NCBI RefSeq assembly: GCF_004796535.1
Contig: NZ_SPHY01000001.1
Location: forward strand, 186,001-250,000
DNA length: 64,000 bases
Source of the DNA: Sphingomonas flavalba
GTDB taxonomy: Bacteria > Pseudomonadota > Alphaproteobacteria > Sphingomonadales > Sphingomonadaceae
Reading direction: 5' to 3'
Translations under genes and position numbers: made by a program
Notes under the pieces: generated by a model
The model's database searches: none
The model's input: the letters and a program-made list of their open reading frames with translations, nothing else
What the model was told of the DNA's origin: nothing
Part shown: one piece after another, positions 1 to 7,464 of the stretch
Layout of the letters: each line of letters starts with the position of its first letter
Position numbering within the stretch: position 1 is the stretch's first letter

Positions 1-488
1 TAGCCCGCGGCCTTGAACAGTTCGCCAATGTTGCGTTCACTGGTCGGCACCCCGCGGCGGACGAATTCGGCATCGCCTTGCAACGCAGCCAGGCTGCCGT
101 CCGGCATGCGGACCTCGCTCAGTTCCGGGAAGGCACCGGTCGAGACCTGATATTCGAACCCGAAGCGCTGCTGATACCGCCCGGTGACCAGCCCGGCGCG
201 TGACGGGCTGCACAGCGGCGCGCTGACATAGCCACTGGTAAATTTCACCCCATCCCGGCCAATGCTGTCGATATTACTGGTTTCGATCCACGGGTTGCCG
301 TTGGACGAAACGTCGCGATTACCCATGTCGTCGGCAAGGATGACGATAACATTGGGCCGGGCGCCGGCCTGCGTCCGTGCCGGCGTCGCCCGGTCCGGGG
401 CGGCCTGCACCGCAAAGGCTGGCAGCGATGCCGAAAAGGCCAGAGCCGATGTTAGAAGAAGCGCGGATCGGCGCAGCAAATTTTCCAT
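1..488 (-). CDS. Sulfatase (arylsulfatase family), N-terminal part, cut by window edge
   Basis: Hydrolyses sulfate esters, probably in the periplasm. The start ATG is the complement of 486-488 and the frame stays open to base 1, so only about 162 N-terminal residues are visible. A signal peptide ending near the Ala-rich AFAVQAA stretch is followed by the sulfatase strand NVIVILADDMG, with its two metal-binding Asp, and then by LCSPSRAG. The Cys of that C-S-P-S-R motif is the residue matured to formylglycine. Further on come RYQQRFGFE and a GELFKAAGY stretch typical of type I sulfatases. The substrate cannot be read from this fragment. The gene faces away from the SDR and TetR genes and has a long upstream region with a 22-bp palindrome, so its control is probably separate. 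Confidence 0.9.
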   Translation of the reverse strand, partial: MENLLRRSALLLTSALAFSASLPAFAVQAAPDRATPARTQAGARPNVIVILADDMGNRDVSSNGNPWIETSNIDSIGRDGVKFTSGYVSAPLCSPSRAGLVTGRYQQRFGFEYQVSTGAFPELSEVRMPDGSLAALQGDAEFVRRGVPTSERNIGELFKAAG

Positions 489-990
489 GAGCTCTCTCCC
501 CTTCTGAGCGGCCCGCCCGCCAGGCACCCCCCGCGCCCACCGCCGCATTTCGCGCGACTCCGGACATTTGGATCATGCGCGGCAAATTATATGCACATGC
601 ATCTGCATGTGCAATCGATAAATTCGAGCAGGCGCTCTTACGGCCGCCGATGGGGTGATATCCGCGCCAAGAGGGGCTTCGGCCGTAGCTTGTCCGGGGC
701 AAAGATTGGGCGGCGATGAGACACGCGCCAACCGGCGCACAGGTCAACGGAGAAAGCACATGCGCTTGTAGAACAGGCGTCTGCGGCTACGCTGGGCGGC
801 GCGAGCGGTGAGAAAATACATGCAACAAGTGCGTACTCGCTGACTTGCTCGTTGCGAGCCCAATCTGCAGCAAATCGTCCACTCTATAAATTGTCCTTGG
901 CAGCGGAGGCACCTCTATCTGACCGCCGCCGCCCGCGCAGCCCGATAGCGCGTCGCTGCCGCGGTCAAGCGGTGCAGGCAGTGCGGTCCA
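489..990. other. 502-bp non-coding region upstream of the sulfatase
   Basis: No convincing gene is seen here. One minus-strand frame (319-759) stays open but overlaps the sulfatase coding sequence and has an Arg/Gly/Ala-rich composition typical of a shadow frame. The region is locally more AT-rich around 580-625 and 800-850, holds the palindrome at 592-613, and probably carries the sulfatase promoter. From about 850 to 990 it is the 3' flank of the SDR gene, with no strong hairpin-plus-T-run. Confidence 0.6.
592..613. promoter_or_regulatory. 22-bp palindrome, candidate operator for the sulfatase gene
   Basis: TGCACATGCA and TGCATGTGCA are perfect 10-bp inverted arms separated by TC. The site lies about 104 bp upstream of the sulfatase start codon in an AT-richer patch (AAATTATA just before it). 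Symmetry and size fit a dimeric repressor or activator such as a GntR, LacI or TetR protein. The regulator is not identified. It could be the TetR protein encoded at 1810-2397, but the candidate operator of that gene at 2485-2504 has a different sequence. Confidence 0.5.
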
Positions 991-1782
991 TCAATCCCCT
1001 TCAGCCAGCTTCGAGACCGCGTCGGTCTGCTGCTCCGGTCCGATCGCGGTATAGCCGCCGTCGACCGCCAGATCGGTGCCGGTGATGAACGAGGCGTCGT
1101 CAGAGCACAGGAACAGCACGGCGCGGGCCACTTCCTCCGGGTCGCCGACGCGGCCGAGCAGGTGGAACGGGGCGGCGACGCGGTCGGCCTTCTCGCGCCG
1201 GTCGCCGGTCAGTTCGACCATCACGTTGGACCATGTCCAGCCGGGCGACACCGAATTGACCCGGATATGGTCGCCGGCCAGTGCCATCGCCGCGGCGCGG
1301 GTCATGTGGAGGATGCCGGCCTTCGACGTGGCATAGAGCATGCGGTCCGGCTGGGCGCGCTTGCCGCTGATGCTGGCGATGTTGACGACGGCGCCACGCG
1401 CCGCCTTCAGATGCGGCCGCGCCTTCTGGATTAACAGCGCGCCGCTGACCAGATTGACGTCGAGCGCGCGCAGCCACTGCGTCCGCGTCGAATCGATGCC
1501 GTTGTCGTCATAGGTGCAGGCCAGGTTGACCAGCATGTCGACGCCGCCGAACCGTTCGGCTGCCGTCGCGAGGCAGTGGTCGATCACCGCATCGTCGGTC
1601 ACGTCACCGTGCAGGAACACGGCGCGCGACCCGAGTTCGACGGCAAGCGCGGCGCCGGCGGCGGCGGCGATGTCGAGCATCACCACGTTGGCGCCGGCGG
1701 CGTGGAACGCCTCGACGATTTTGCGCCCCATCAATGTCGAGGCGCCGGTGACGATCGCGGTTTTTTCGGTGAAGTTCGGCAT
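991..1782 (-). CDS. Short-chain dehydrogenase/reductase (SDR), classical type
   Basis: NAD(P)(H)-dependent oxidoreductase of 263 aa, the normal length for a classical SDR. The nucleotide-binding motif is T12-G-A-S-T-L-M-G19, in which the usual middle Gly is Leu. Asp37 at the end of beta2 favours NAD(H). The catalytic tetrad is complete: N110, S137, Y150 and K154 (YATSK). The C-terminal GTDLAVDGGYTA is the usual SDR tail. It is 27 bp downstream of the TetR gene on the same strand, so the two are probably one unit, divergent from the Rieske oxygenase. A role oxidising an alcohol or diol made by the oxygenase, or on the same substrate route, is inference. Substrate unknown. Confidence 0.9.
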   Translation of the reverse strand: MPNFTEKTAIVTGASTLMGRKIVEAFHAAGANVVMLDIAAAAGAALAVELGSRAVFLHGDVTDDAVIDHCLATAAERFGGVDMLVNLACTYDDNGIDSTRTQWLRALDVNLVSGALLIQKARPHLKAARGAVVNIASISGKRAQPDRMLYATSKAGILHMTRAAAMALAGDHIRVNSVSPGWTWSNVMVELTGDRREKADRVAAPFHLLGRVGDPEEVARAVLFLCSDDASFITGTDLAVDGGYTAIGPEQQTDAVSKLAEGD

Positions 1783-1809
1783 CCGCTTCTCCCTTGTCCA
1801 GTTATACGA

Positions 1810-2397
1810 TTATTTTGAAAAATCGATGATATTCAGTAGGTTGTTCATAACCGCCTTATATCCGCCAAGGTCACGGTTGGCGCGGGATATGATCATTGCA
1901 CCCTCGATCGCCGAGAAGATCATGTGCGCGGTTTCCGACGCCGCCGTGTCGCCGATGGCGTCGTCGTCAGTGTCCGGGGCGGCGAGGATCGTGCGGATCG
2001 ACTGGATGTTGCGGCTGTAAAAATCGCGGACGATGTCGCAGGTCTGATCGTCGAGGCTGTGGATTTCGGCGCCGAGCATGCCGAACAGGCAGATCGAGCC
2101 GCCCTTGCCGTCGTTGAACGCCTTTTCGAACAGACCAAAATAGCGGTGCATCTTTGTCCGCGCGTCGGCGCCGCCGTCCTCGACGATGGCGTGGACCTCA
2201 TCAAGGAAGATCTGGCTCTGATAGGCGACGAGTTCCCGGATCAGGTCGTCCTTGGTCGGGAAATAGTAGTGGATGCTGGCCTTGCGGATGTTCACCCGGG
2301 AGCTGATGTGCGCGTAACTGATTCCGTTCATGCCAAGCTCGCGAATCAGGCTGTTCGCCTCATCCAGAATCCTGACCTTCGTCACGTTGTCCGTCAT
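1810..2397 (-). CDS. TetR/AcrR-family transcriptional regulator
   Basis: DNA-binding repressor of 195 aa. The N-terminal helix-turn-helix covers about residues 8-52, with the TetR signature IRKASIHYYFPTKDDLIREL in recognition helix and following helix. The remainder is an all-helical ligand-binding domain that differs between members, so the inducer cannot be read. It is divergent from the Rieske oxygenase operon and co-directional with the SDR, the usual arrangement for a local regulator of a degradation cluster. A candidate operator lies in the 162-bp intergenic region. Confidence 0.92.
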   Translation of the reverse strand: MTDNVTKVRILDEANSLIRELGMNGISYAHISSRVNIRKASIHYYFPTKDDLIRELVAYQSQIFLDEVHAIVEDGGADARTKMHRYFGLFEKAFNDGKGGSICLFGMLGAEIHSLDDQTCDIVRDFYSRNIQSIRTILAAPDTDDDAIGDTAASETAHMIFSAIEGAMIISRANRDLGGYKAVMNNLLNIIDFSK

Positions 2398-2484
2398 CGT
2401 CCGCCGTTTCCGTTGGTGGGCCGCCGGCGGGCCGGCTGCCGCCTATCCTGCTGATACCCGTACAGGAGCGGCGGGTTTTTTCAA

Positions 2485-2504
2485 TCTATCATTTAGTAGG
2501 TAGA
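2485..2504. promoter_or_regulatory. Candidate TetR operator between divergent genes
   Basis: TCTATC and GGTAGA are 6-bp arms (5 of 6 complementary) around an 8-bp AT-rich centre, within an AT-rich stretch (about 2475-2526) that stands out from the surrounding high-GC DNA. It lies about 90 bp upstream of the TetR start and about 120 bp upstream of the likely oxygenase start. Size and location fit a TetR operator. The symmetry is imperfect, so the call is tentative. Confidence 0.35.
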
Positions 2505-2625
2505 CAGATATTTTTTTACTGATACTCTTGCAGGCGATCCGGCGGCAGACCGGGATTCGGTGACCGTTTTCGCCACGGCGGGAGCAGGCGCCGCGCCTTT
2601 TATGAATGGCAATGCAGGGAGAGAC

Positions 2626-3873
2626 GTGGTGGGAGACGACCGCGCGTTCCGCCTGGGGGCGGGACTGGACAGTGTGGCCGGCGGGCCGATCAGCGTCGCG
2701 CCGTTCGTGTCGGACGCGTATTTCGAACGCGAGAAGGCGCTATGGCGCCAGTCCTGGCTGGCCGTCGGCCGCGAGGCGGACGTCGCCAAGCCGAACAGCT
2801 ATTTCACCGCCGACATCGATGTCGTCCATGCTTCGGTCATCGTCGTGCGCGGCAAGGACGGCGCGTTGCGCGCGTTCCACAATGTCTGCACCCACCGCGC
2901 CGGCCGCATCCTGTGCGACACCGCGAAGAAGGGGCGGGCGGCCTTCCTGACCTGCCCGTTCCACGGCTGGGTGTTCGACACCGACGGGGAATTGCGCAAC
3001 ATCCCGAAGGAAGGGATCTTCACCCAGGGCTGCGACAAGGCGGCGCTGGCGCTGAAACCGGTGCATGTCGCGACCTGGGGCGGTTTCGTCTTCATCAACC
3101 TGGCGGAAACGCCGGCGCATTCGCTGGAACAGCACATGGCGGGGGTGCCCGCCAATCTGGAGCCCTATCTGCGCGACCGGCCGTGGACCTGGTACGCCGG
3201 GTACCGGCATGTGTTCGATGCCAACTGGAAGGACCTGATGAACATCCAGCACGAAGGCTATCATGCCAGCGTGCTGCATGCCGATACGCTCGCGGTCGAC
3301 TTCGCGCCGCAGGATTGCGCCAACACCCTGTTCCCCGACAGCCCCGGCGTCAGCTCGCTGCTGACCGTGTCACGCCCGGTGCCGCCGCCCGGCGTCACCT
3401 GGACGCCGACGCCGATCCAGGACGTGGCGCAGCGTAACGGCCGCACCTCCAATTGGGTGGACAACGACACCTCGGTCGCGTCGCGCGACTTCCCCGGTGC
3501 GGTCAACCACGAACAGTCGGACCGCTGGGTATTCGATTGCTATACGATCTTTCCCAACCTGCTGATCTTCGCCGGTGCGTCGGTGGTCAGCGTGATGCGG
3601 GTGCTGCCGATTTCGGCGCACCAGACCATCTGGGACTGGGACTGGTATTTCGATCATGCGCCGGAGACATTCGGCGAGAAATTCAACCTGGAACACGGCC
3701 GGATCGCGACCCGCAACGCGCTGGCGCAGGACTGGGGGATCATCGACCTCGTCCACGCCAACATGCGGGCCGGCGTCGTCGACACCATCCACATCGCCAA
3801 CGAGATGGAAGCGACGGTGGCGGCGCTCTACGAACGCGTCGTCAAGGCGGTTCCGCTACAGGAGGGCCGCTGA
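2626..3873 (+). CDS. Rieske non-heme iron oxygenase, alpha subunit
   Basis: Catalytic component of an aromatic-ring-hydroxylating or related Rieske mono/dioxygenase. The frame is open from a GTG at 2560. I prefer the GTG at 2626 (or 2629) because AGGGAGAG at 2616-2623 is a good ribosome-binding site; an ATG at 2602 is also possible. Counting from 2560, the [2Fe-2S] ligands are C110-x-H112 and C132-x2-H135 (CTHRAG...CPFHGW). The mononuclear iron pair is H235 and H240 in the NIQHEGYHASVLH segment, with an Asp expected near the C-terminus. The gene heads a unit with a 108-aa protein, a TonB receptor, an OsmC-like protein, a Rieske ferredoxin and a transporter. No beta subunit and no reductase are nearby. 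Substrate unknown. Confidence 0.9.
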   Translation: MVGDDRAFRLGAGLDSVAGGPISVAPFVSDAYFEREKALWRQSWLAVGREADVAKPNSYFTADIDVVHASVIVVRGKDGALRAFHNVCTHRAGRILCDTAKKGRAAFLTCPFHGWVFDTDGELRNIPKEGIFTQGCDKAALALKPVHVATWGGFVFINLAETPAHSLEQHMAGVPANLEPYLRDRPWTWYAGYRHVFDANWKDLMNIQHEGYHASVLHADTLAVDFAPQDCANTLFPDSPGVSSLLTVSRPVPPPGVTWTPTPIQDVAQRNGRTSNWVDNDTSVASRDFPGAVNHEQSDRWVFDCYTIFPNLLIFAGASVVSVMRVLPISAHQTIWDWDWYFDHAPETFGEKFNLEHGRIATRNALAQDWGIIDLVHANMRAGVVDTIHIANEMEATVAALYERVVKAVPLQEGR

Positions 3874-3874
3874 C

Positions 3875-4201
3875 ATGGCGCCGGAAGATTTCGACGCGAT
3901 CGCCGATCTGGTTGCCGAATGGGGGCTGCCGACCCCGCACGAACGCTTCGTCAAGCGGGCCCGCAGTTCAATGGCGGAGATACAGGCATTCCACCGGCGC
4001 ATCGAGCCGCAGGTCGGCGCGATCGTCGCATTCCTCAATCAGTATCCGCTCGACCGGATACCGGACGAGCATCTACCGCTGGCTTACACGGCCCTGGCGG
4101 CGATCGAAGTCGATGATGCGGTGAATATCTGGAAGAACACGTCGCCGAGATACGCTGACGACATCGCGAAGTGGGAAACGAAGTCCAGTTTTTACGCGTA
4201 G
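3875..4201 (+). CDS. Small protein coupled to the Rieske oxygenase, function unknown
   Basis: 108 aa, beginning MAPEDFDAIADLVAEWGLP. I do not recognise a family. The ATG is one base past the oxygenase stop codon, and AGGAGG lies just upstream inside the oxygenase gene, so translation is probably coupled. The sequence is acidic to neutral and looks mostly helical, with no signal peptide, membrane segment or metal-cluster motif. Near the C-terminus it has an acidic-aromatic stretch (VDDAVNIWKNTSPRYADDIAKW). A fixed position directly behind an alpha subunit that lacks a normal beta subunit makes a small accessory or structural subunit the leading hypothesis. This is inference only. Confidence 0.75.
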   Translation: MAPEDFDAIADLVAEWGLPTPHERFVKRARSSMAEIQAFHRRIEPQVGAIVAFLNQYPLDRIPDEHLPLAYTALAAIEVDDAVNIWKNTSPRYADDIAKWETKSSFYA

Positions 4202-4241
4202 AAAACACAGAAACTATTCGGTCAATATCAGGGAGGATGTG

Positions 4242-6524
4242 GTGCGCCATTATACCGATGGCGGCAAACGGTGCCGCTTTGCCTATTTCCTTGCCTCCTG
4301 CGCGCTGGTCGCCGCCGGGGGTCTCACAACCGAAGGCGCGCTGGCGCAGGGCGGGGCGCCGGTGGCCGATGCCCCCGCCATCGCGTCGGACGACATCGTC
4401 GTCACCGCGCGCAAGCGGGCGGAATCGCTGCAGGACGTGCCGATCTCGATCTCGGCTTTCAGCGGGCAGGACCTGGAGGACCGGCAGGTCGGCTCGATCG
4501 ACCGCATCGCCGCCTTCACGCCCAACCTGTCGTTCAACCCGTCGGCGTCCGTTTCGGGCAGCAACTCGGCGGCGGCGATCTTCATTCGCGGGATCGGACA
4601 GGGGGACTTCTCGTTGAACGCGGACCCCGGCGTTGGCGTCTATGTCGACGGCGTGTTCTATGCGCGCTCGATCGGGTCGGTCATCGATGCGCTCGATCTG
4701 GAACGGGTGGAGGTGCTGCGCGGGCCGCAGGGCACCTTGTTCGGCCGCAACACCATCGGCGGCGCGATCAACCTGACCACCCAGCGCCCCGGCACCAGCT
4801 TCGGCGGCAAGGTGGAAGCGGCGACCGGCACCGATAATCTGGTCCGGCTGCGCGGGTCGGTCGACCTGCCGCTGGGCGAGGGGCTGCTGACCCGCATTTC
4901 CGCCATGTATGCCAATCAGGACGGCTATGTCCGCAAGGTGCTGACCGGCGACCGGCTTGGCGATACCAATTCGTTCAACATCCGCGGCCGGCTGGTCGCG
5001 ACGCTGTCCGACAATGTCGAACTCGACATTTCCGCCGATTACGCGCGCGAACGGGAAAATGGCGCGCCGCTGACGCTGGTCGACAATAACGAGAATGGCA
5101 GCTTCCCGGCCTTCCACAACGCCGGGGTCGGCGCGCCCTGCTTCCCGGCGCCGGGCAGCCTGCAGGACCCGCGCTGCTACAACGGCCAGTGGCTGCCGTC
5201 GAACCCGTTCGTCACCTACGCGACCGGCCGCACCAAGTCCGACCTCGACGCGTTCGGGATCAGCGGCACGCTGAGCGTCGACCTGGGCGACTATCTGATC
5301 AAGGCGATCACCGCCTACCGCAAGATCGATGCGCAGTTCGGCCGCGACGAGGACCATTCGCCGATCATGATCGCGGAAACGTTCAATTCGCCGTTCAAGC
5401 ACCGCCAGTTCTCGCAGGAAATCCAGTTCAACGGCTCCGCCTTCGACGATGCGCTGAGCTGGGTCACCGGCCTCTATTATTTCGAGGAGAGCGGCCGCGA
5501 TAACGACAATGTGACGTTCAACCTCGTCGCGCTGCAAAGCGGCGGGCGGATCGACAACAAGAGCTATGCGGCGTTCGGCGAGTTCGACTATCGCCTCGCG
5601 CCGGGCCTGACCGCGACCCTCGGTCTGCGCTATTCCAAGGACATCAAGCGCTGGGCGCCGGACCAGTTCGTCAAGACCTCGGCGATCGGCATTCCGTCCG
5701 GCACTCTGGTCCAGCCACTGACCGTCGCGCGGATCTCGACCGGGGAAGCGACGCCGCATGCGGTGCTGAAATACGAGGCGGCGAGCAATTTCACCACCTA
5801 TGTCAGCTATGCGCGCGGCTTCAAGAGCGGCGGATTCTCGCAGCGCATCTTCCCGCCGCGCCCCGATATTCCGTCGTTCCAGCCGGAATATGCGACCGTC
5901 TATGAAGGCGGGCTCAAATTCCACACCCTCGACAATGTGTTCCGGCTGAACGCGGCGCTGTTCCACACCGACTACAAGGACATGCAGGTGTTCGTCAGCC
6001 CGCCGGGCACGCCGGGCACGATCACCGCCAACGCCGCGCGCGCGACGATCGACGGGGCGGAGGTGGAGCTGTTCCTGCGCCCGACGCCGGGCCTGACGTT
6101 GCAGGGCGGCATCGGCTATCTCGATGCCGGCTACAAGACGCTCGGTGCGTTCGTCATCGGTATCACCCCCGACTCGCGGTTGCCTTATACGCCGGAATGG
6201 GCGCTGAATGCCGCGCTGTCCTATGAGCATGACGCCTGGTCGGCGGGTAGCCTCAACGCCCGTATCGACTGGTCCTATACCAGCGCAACCTACACCGACG
6301 CGGCCAACACCGCGGCGCTGCGCCAGGCCGGCTATCATGTCGTCAACGCCAATATCGCCTTCCGCCCGGCGGGCAGCACCGTCGAACTCTACGCCGCCGT
6401 GCAGAACCTGTTCGACCAGACCTATTTCACCGGCGGCTATGCCGACCTGAACGATCTGGGCATCGCCGAAGCCGCCTTCGCGCGCCCGCGCAACTGGACG
6501 GTCGGTGTCAAGATGCAGTTCTGA
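4242..6524 (+). CDS. TonB-dependent outer-membrane receptor
   Basis: Energised outer-membrane transporter of about 760 aa. Two adjacent GTG codons at 4239 and 4242 can start it. GGGAGG at 4231-4236 is better spaced for 4242. A signal peptide ends at about EGALAQGG, and a TonB-box region (DDIVVTARKR) follows. The plug has PISISAFSGQDLEDRQ and GTLFGRNTIGGAINL. The last residues end in Phe (VGVKMQF), the beta-barrel assembly signal. It sits in the Rieske oxygenase unit, 40 bp after the small coupled protein. This makes it the likely importer of the hydrophobic or aromatic substrate rather than of an iron chelate; that is inference from context. Confidence 0.92.
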   Translation: MRHYTDGGKRCRFAYFLASCALVAAGGLTTEGALAQGGAPVADAPAIASDDIVVTARKRAESLQDVPISISAFSGQDLEDRQVGSIDRIAAFTPNLSFNPSASVSGSNSAAAIFIRGIGQGDFSLNADPGVGVYVDGVFYARSIGSVIDALDLERVEVLRGPQGTLFGRNTIGGAINLTTQRPGTSFGGKVEAATGTDNLVRLRGSVDLPLGEGLLTRISAMYANQDGYVRKVLTGDRLGDTNSFNIRGRLVATLSDNVELDISADYARERENGAPLTLVDNNENGSFPAFHNAGVGAPCFPAPGSLQDPRCYNGQWLPSNPFVTYATGRTKSDLDAFGISGTLSVDLGDYLIKAITAYRKIDAQFGRDEDHSPIMIAETFNSPFKHRQFSQEIQFNGSAFDDALSWVTGLYYFEESGRDNDNVTFNLVALQSGGRIDNKSYAAFGEFDYRLAPGLTATLGLRYSKDIKRWAPDQFVKTSAIGIPSGTLVQPLTVARISTGEATPHAVLKYEAASNFTTYVSYARGFKSGGFSQRIFPPRPDIPSFQPEYATVYEGGLKFHTLDNVFRLNAALFHTDYKDMQVFVSPPGTPGTITANAARATIDGAEVELFLRPTPGLTLQGGIGYLDAGYKTLGAFVIGITPDSRLPYTPEWALNAALSYEHDAWSAGSLNARIDWSYTSATYTDAANTAALRQAGYHVVNANIAFRPAGSTVELYAAVQNLFDQTYFTGGYADLNDLGIAEAAFARPRNWTVGVKMQF

Positions 6525-6571
6525 ACCCGCCGCCCCATGCATTCCATTGTAGAAGAGAGAGATTTCAGGAC

Positions 6572-7114
6572 ATGATCAACGGTATCAACGTCGCCGCGCT
6601 GCACAAGATGGTCGGCGACGTCGCCGCCGACCCGGCAAGGGGCGAGGTGGAGTTCGAGGTATGCTCGCGCTGGGCGGGCGGCACCCGGTCGGAGGCGCGG
6701 GTCGACCGCTGGCGGCTGGGCGGAACGGAGGGCGCCCGCGACTTCACCATCGTCGTCGACGAGCCGGCGGAACTGCTCGGCGAGAACAACGCGCCGAACC
6801 CGCAGGAAATGCTGATGGCGGCGTTCAACGCCTGCATGATGGTCGGCTATGTCGCCGGCTGCTCAATCCGCGGCATCGCGCTGGAGAAGGTGGAGATCCA
6901 CACCCGCGGCATGCTCGACCTGCGCGGCTTCCTCGGCCTCGATAAGACGGTGAAGCCGGGGTATGACGAGATCGAATATACCGTGGTGATCAAGGGCGAC
7001 GGCACACAAGACCAGTTCGAGGACGTGCACCGCACGGTGATCGAGACATCGCCAAACCGGTGGAACATCGCCAACCCGATCCGGCTGGTCTCCAGCCTGG
7101 TGGTCGAAGGCTGA
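6572..7114 (+). CDS. OsmC-like family protein
   Basis: 180 aa. The OsmC/Ohr fold is indicated by the NAPNPQEMLMAAFNACMMVGY segment, where the Cys of FNAC fits the peroxidatic position, and by the C-terminal TSPNRWNIANP turn. Family members reduce organic hydroperoxides through a Cys pair. Here the second Cys is not at its usual place (SPNRWNI), so a classical Ohr cycle looks unlikely from sequence. It lies 47 bp after the receptor and 26 bp before the Rieske ferredoxin, on the same strand, and may protect against peroxides or have a different role in the oxygenase pathway. Confidence 0.82.
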   Translation: MINGINVAALHKMVGDVAADPARGEVEFEVCSRWAGGTRSEARVDRWRLGGTEGARDFTIVVDEPAELLGENNAPNPQEMLMAAFNACMMVGYVAGCSIRGIALEKVEIHTRGMLDLRGFLGLDKTVKPGYDEIEYTVVIKGDGTQDQFEDVHRTVIETSPNRWNIANPIRLVSSLVVEG

Positions 7115-7140
7115 GGGCAGGAAAAAGGGGGCAGCGGGCG

Positions 7141-7452
7141 ATGCGAACGGAAAGGCTGTTTGCGGCCGAAAGCCTTGAGGACGGCGAAATCCGCCGCCAC
7201 GAGATCGACGGCTACGGCCCGGTATCGGTCTGTCGCATCGGGGCGGAGTATTTCTGCTTCGACGACACCTGCACGCACGAGGACGCGTCGCTGGCCGACG
7301 GCGAGATCGACGGAGACGAGGTGGTCTGCCCGTTTCACATGGGCTCGTTCAACATCCGCACCGGCGATGCCGTCCGCGCCCCCTGTTTCCACCCGCTGAA
7401 GGTCCACGAAACCGCCGTCGTCGGCGGCGACCTCGTCATCACCCTGCGCTGA
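7141..7452 (+). CDS. Rieske [2Fe-2S] ferredoxin, oxygenase electron carrier
   Basis: 103 aa. The cluster ligands are clear: C-T-H-E-D-A-S-L and C-P-F-H-M-G-S-F, the Cys-x-His ... Cys-x2-His pattern of NDO-type ferredoxins. Length and the closing beta strand (GGDLVITLR) fit a free-standing ferredoxin. I chose the ATG at 7141, behind a purine-rich stretch, over upstream in-frame ATG 7060, which would overlap the OsmC gene. It probably feeds electrons to the oxygenase alpha subunit at 2626-3873. The reductase must be encoded elsewhere. Confidence 0.9.
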   Translation: MRTERLFAAESLEDGEIRRHEIDGYGPVSVCRIGAEYFCFDDTCTHEDASLADGEIDGDEVVCPFHMGSFNIRTGDAVRAPCFHPLKVHETAVVGGDLVITLR

Positions 7453-7464
7453 CGCCGGACACCA

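Noticed and set aside
319-759. 146-aa minus frame upstream of the sulfatase
   Set aside because: It overlaps the sulfatase coding sequence in another frame, lacks a ribosome-binding site and resembles no family.
4035-6542. 835-aa open frame on the minus strand
   Set aside because: It is the antisense of the TonB receptor at 4242-6524. Composition is rich in Arg, Ala, Gly and Val with no domain, typical of a shadow frame in high-GC DNA.
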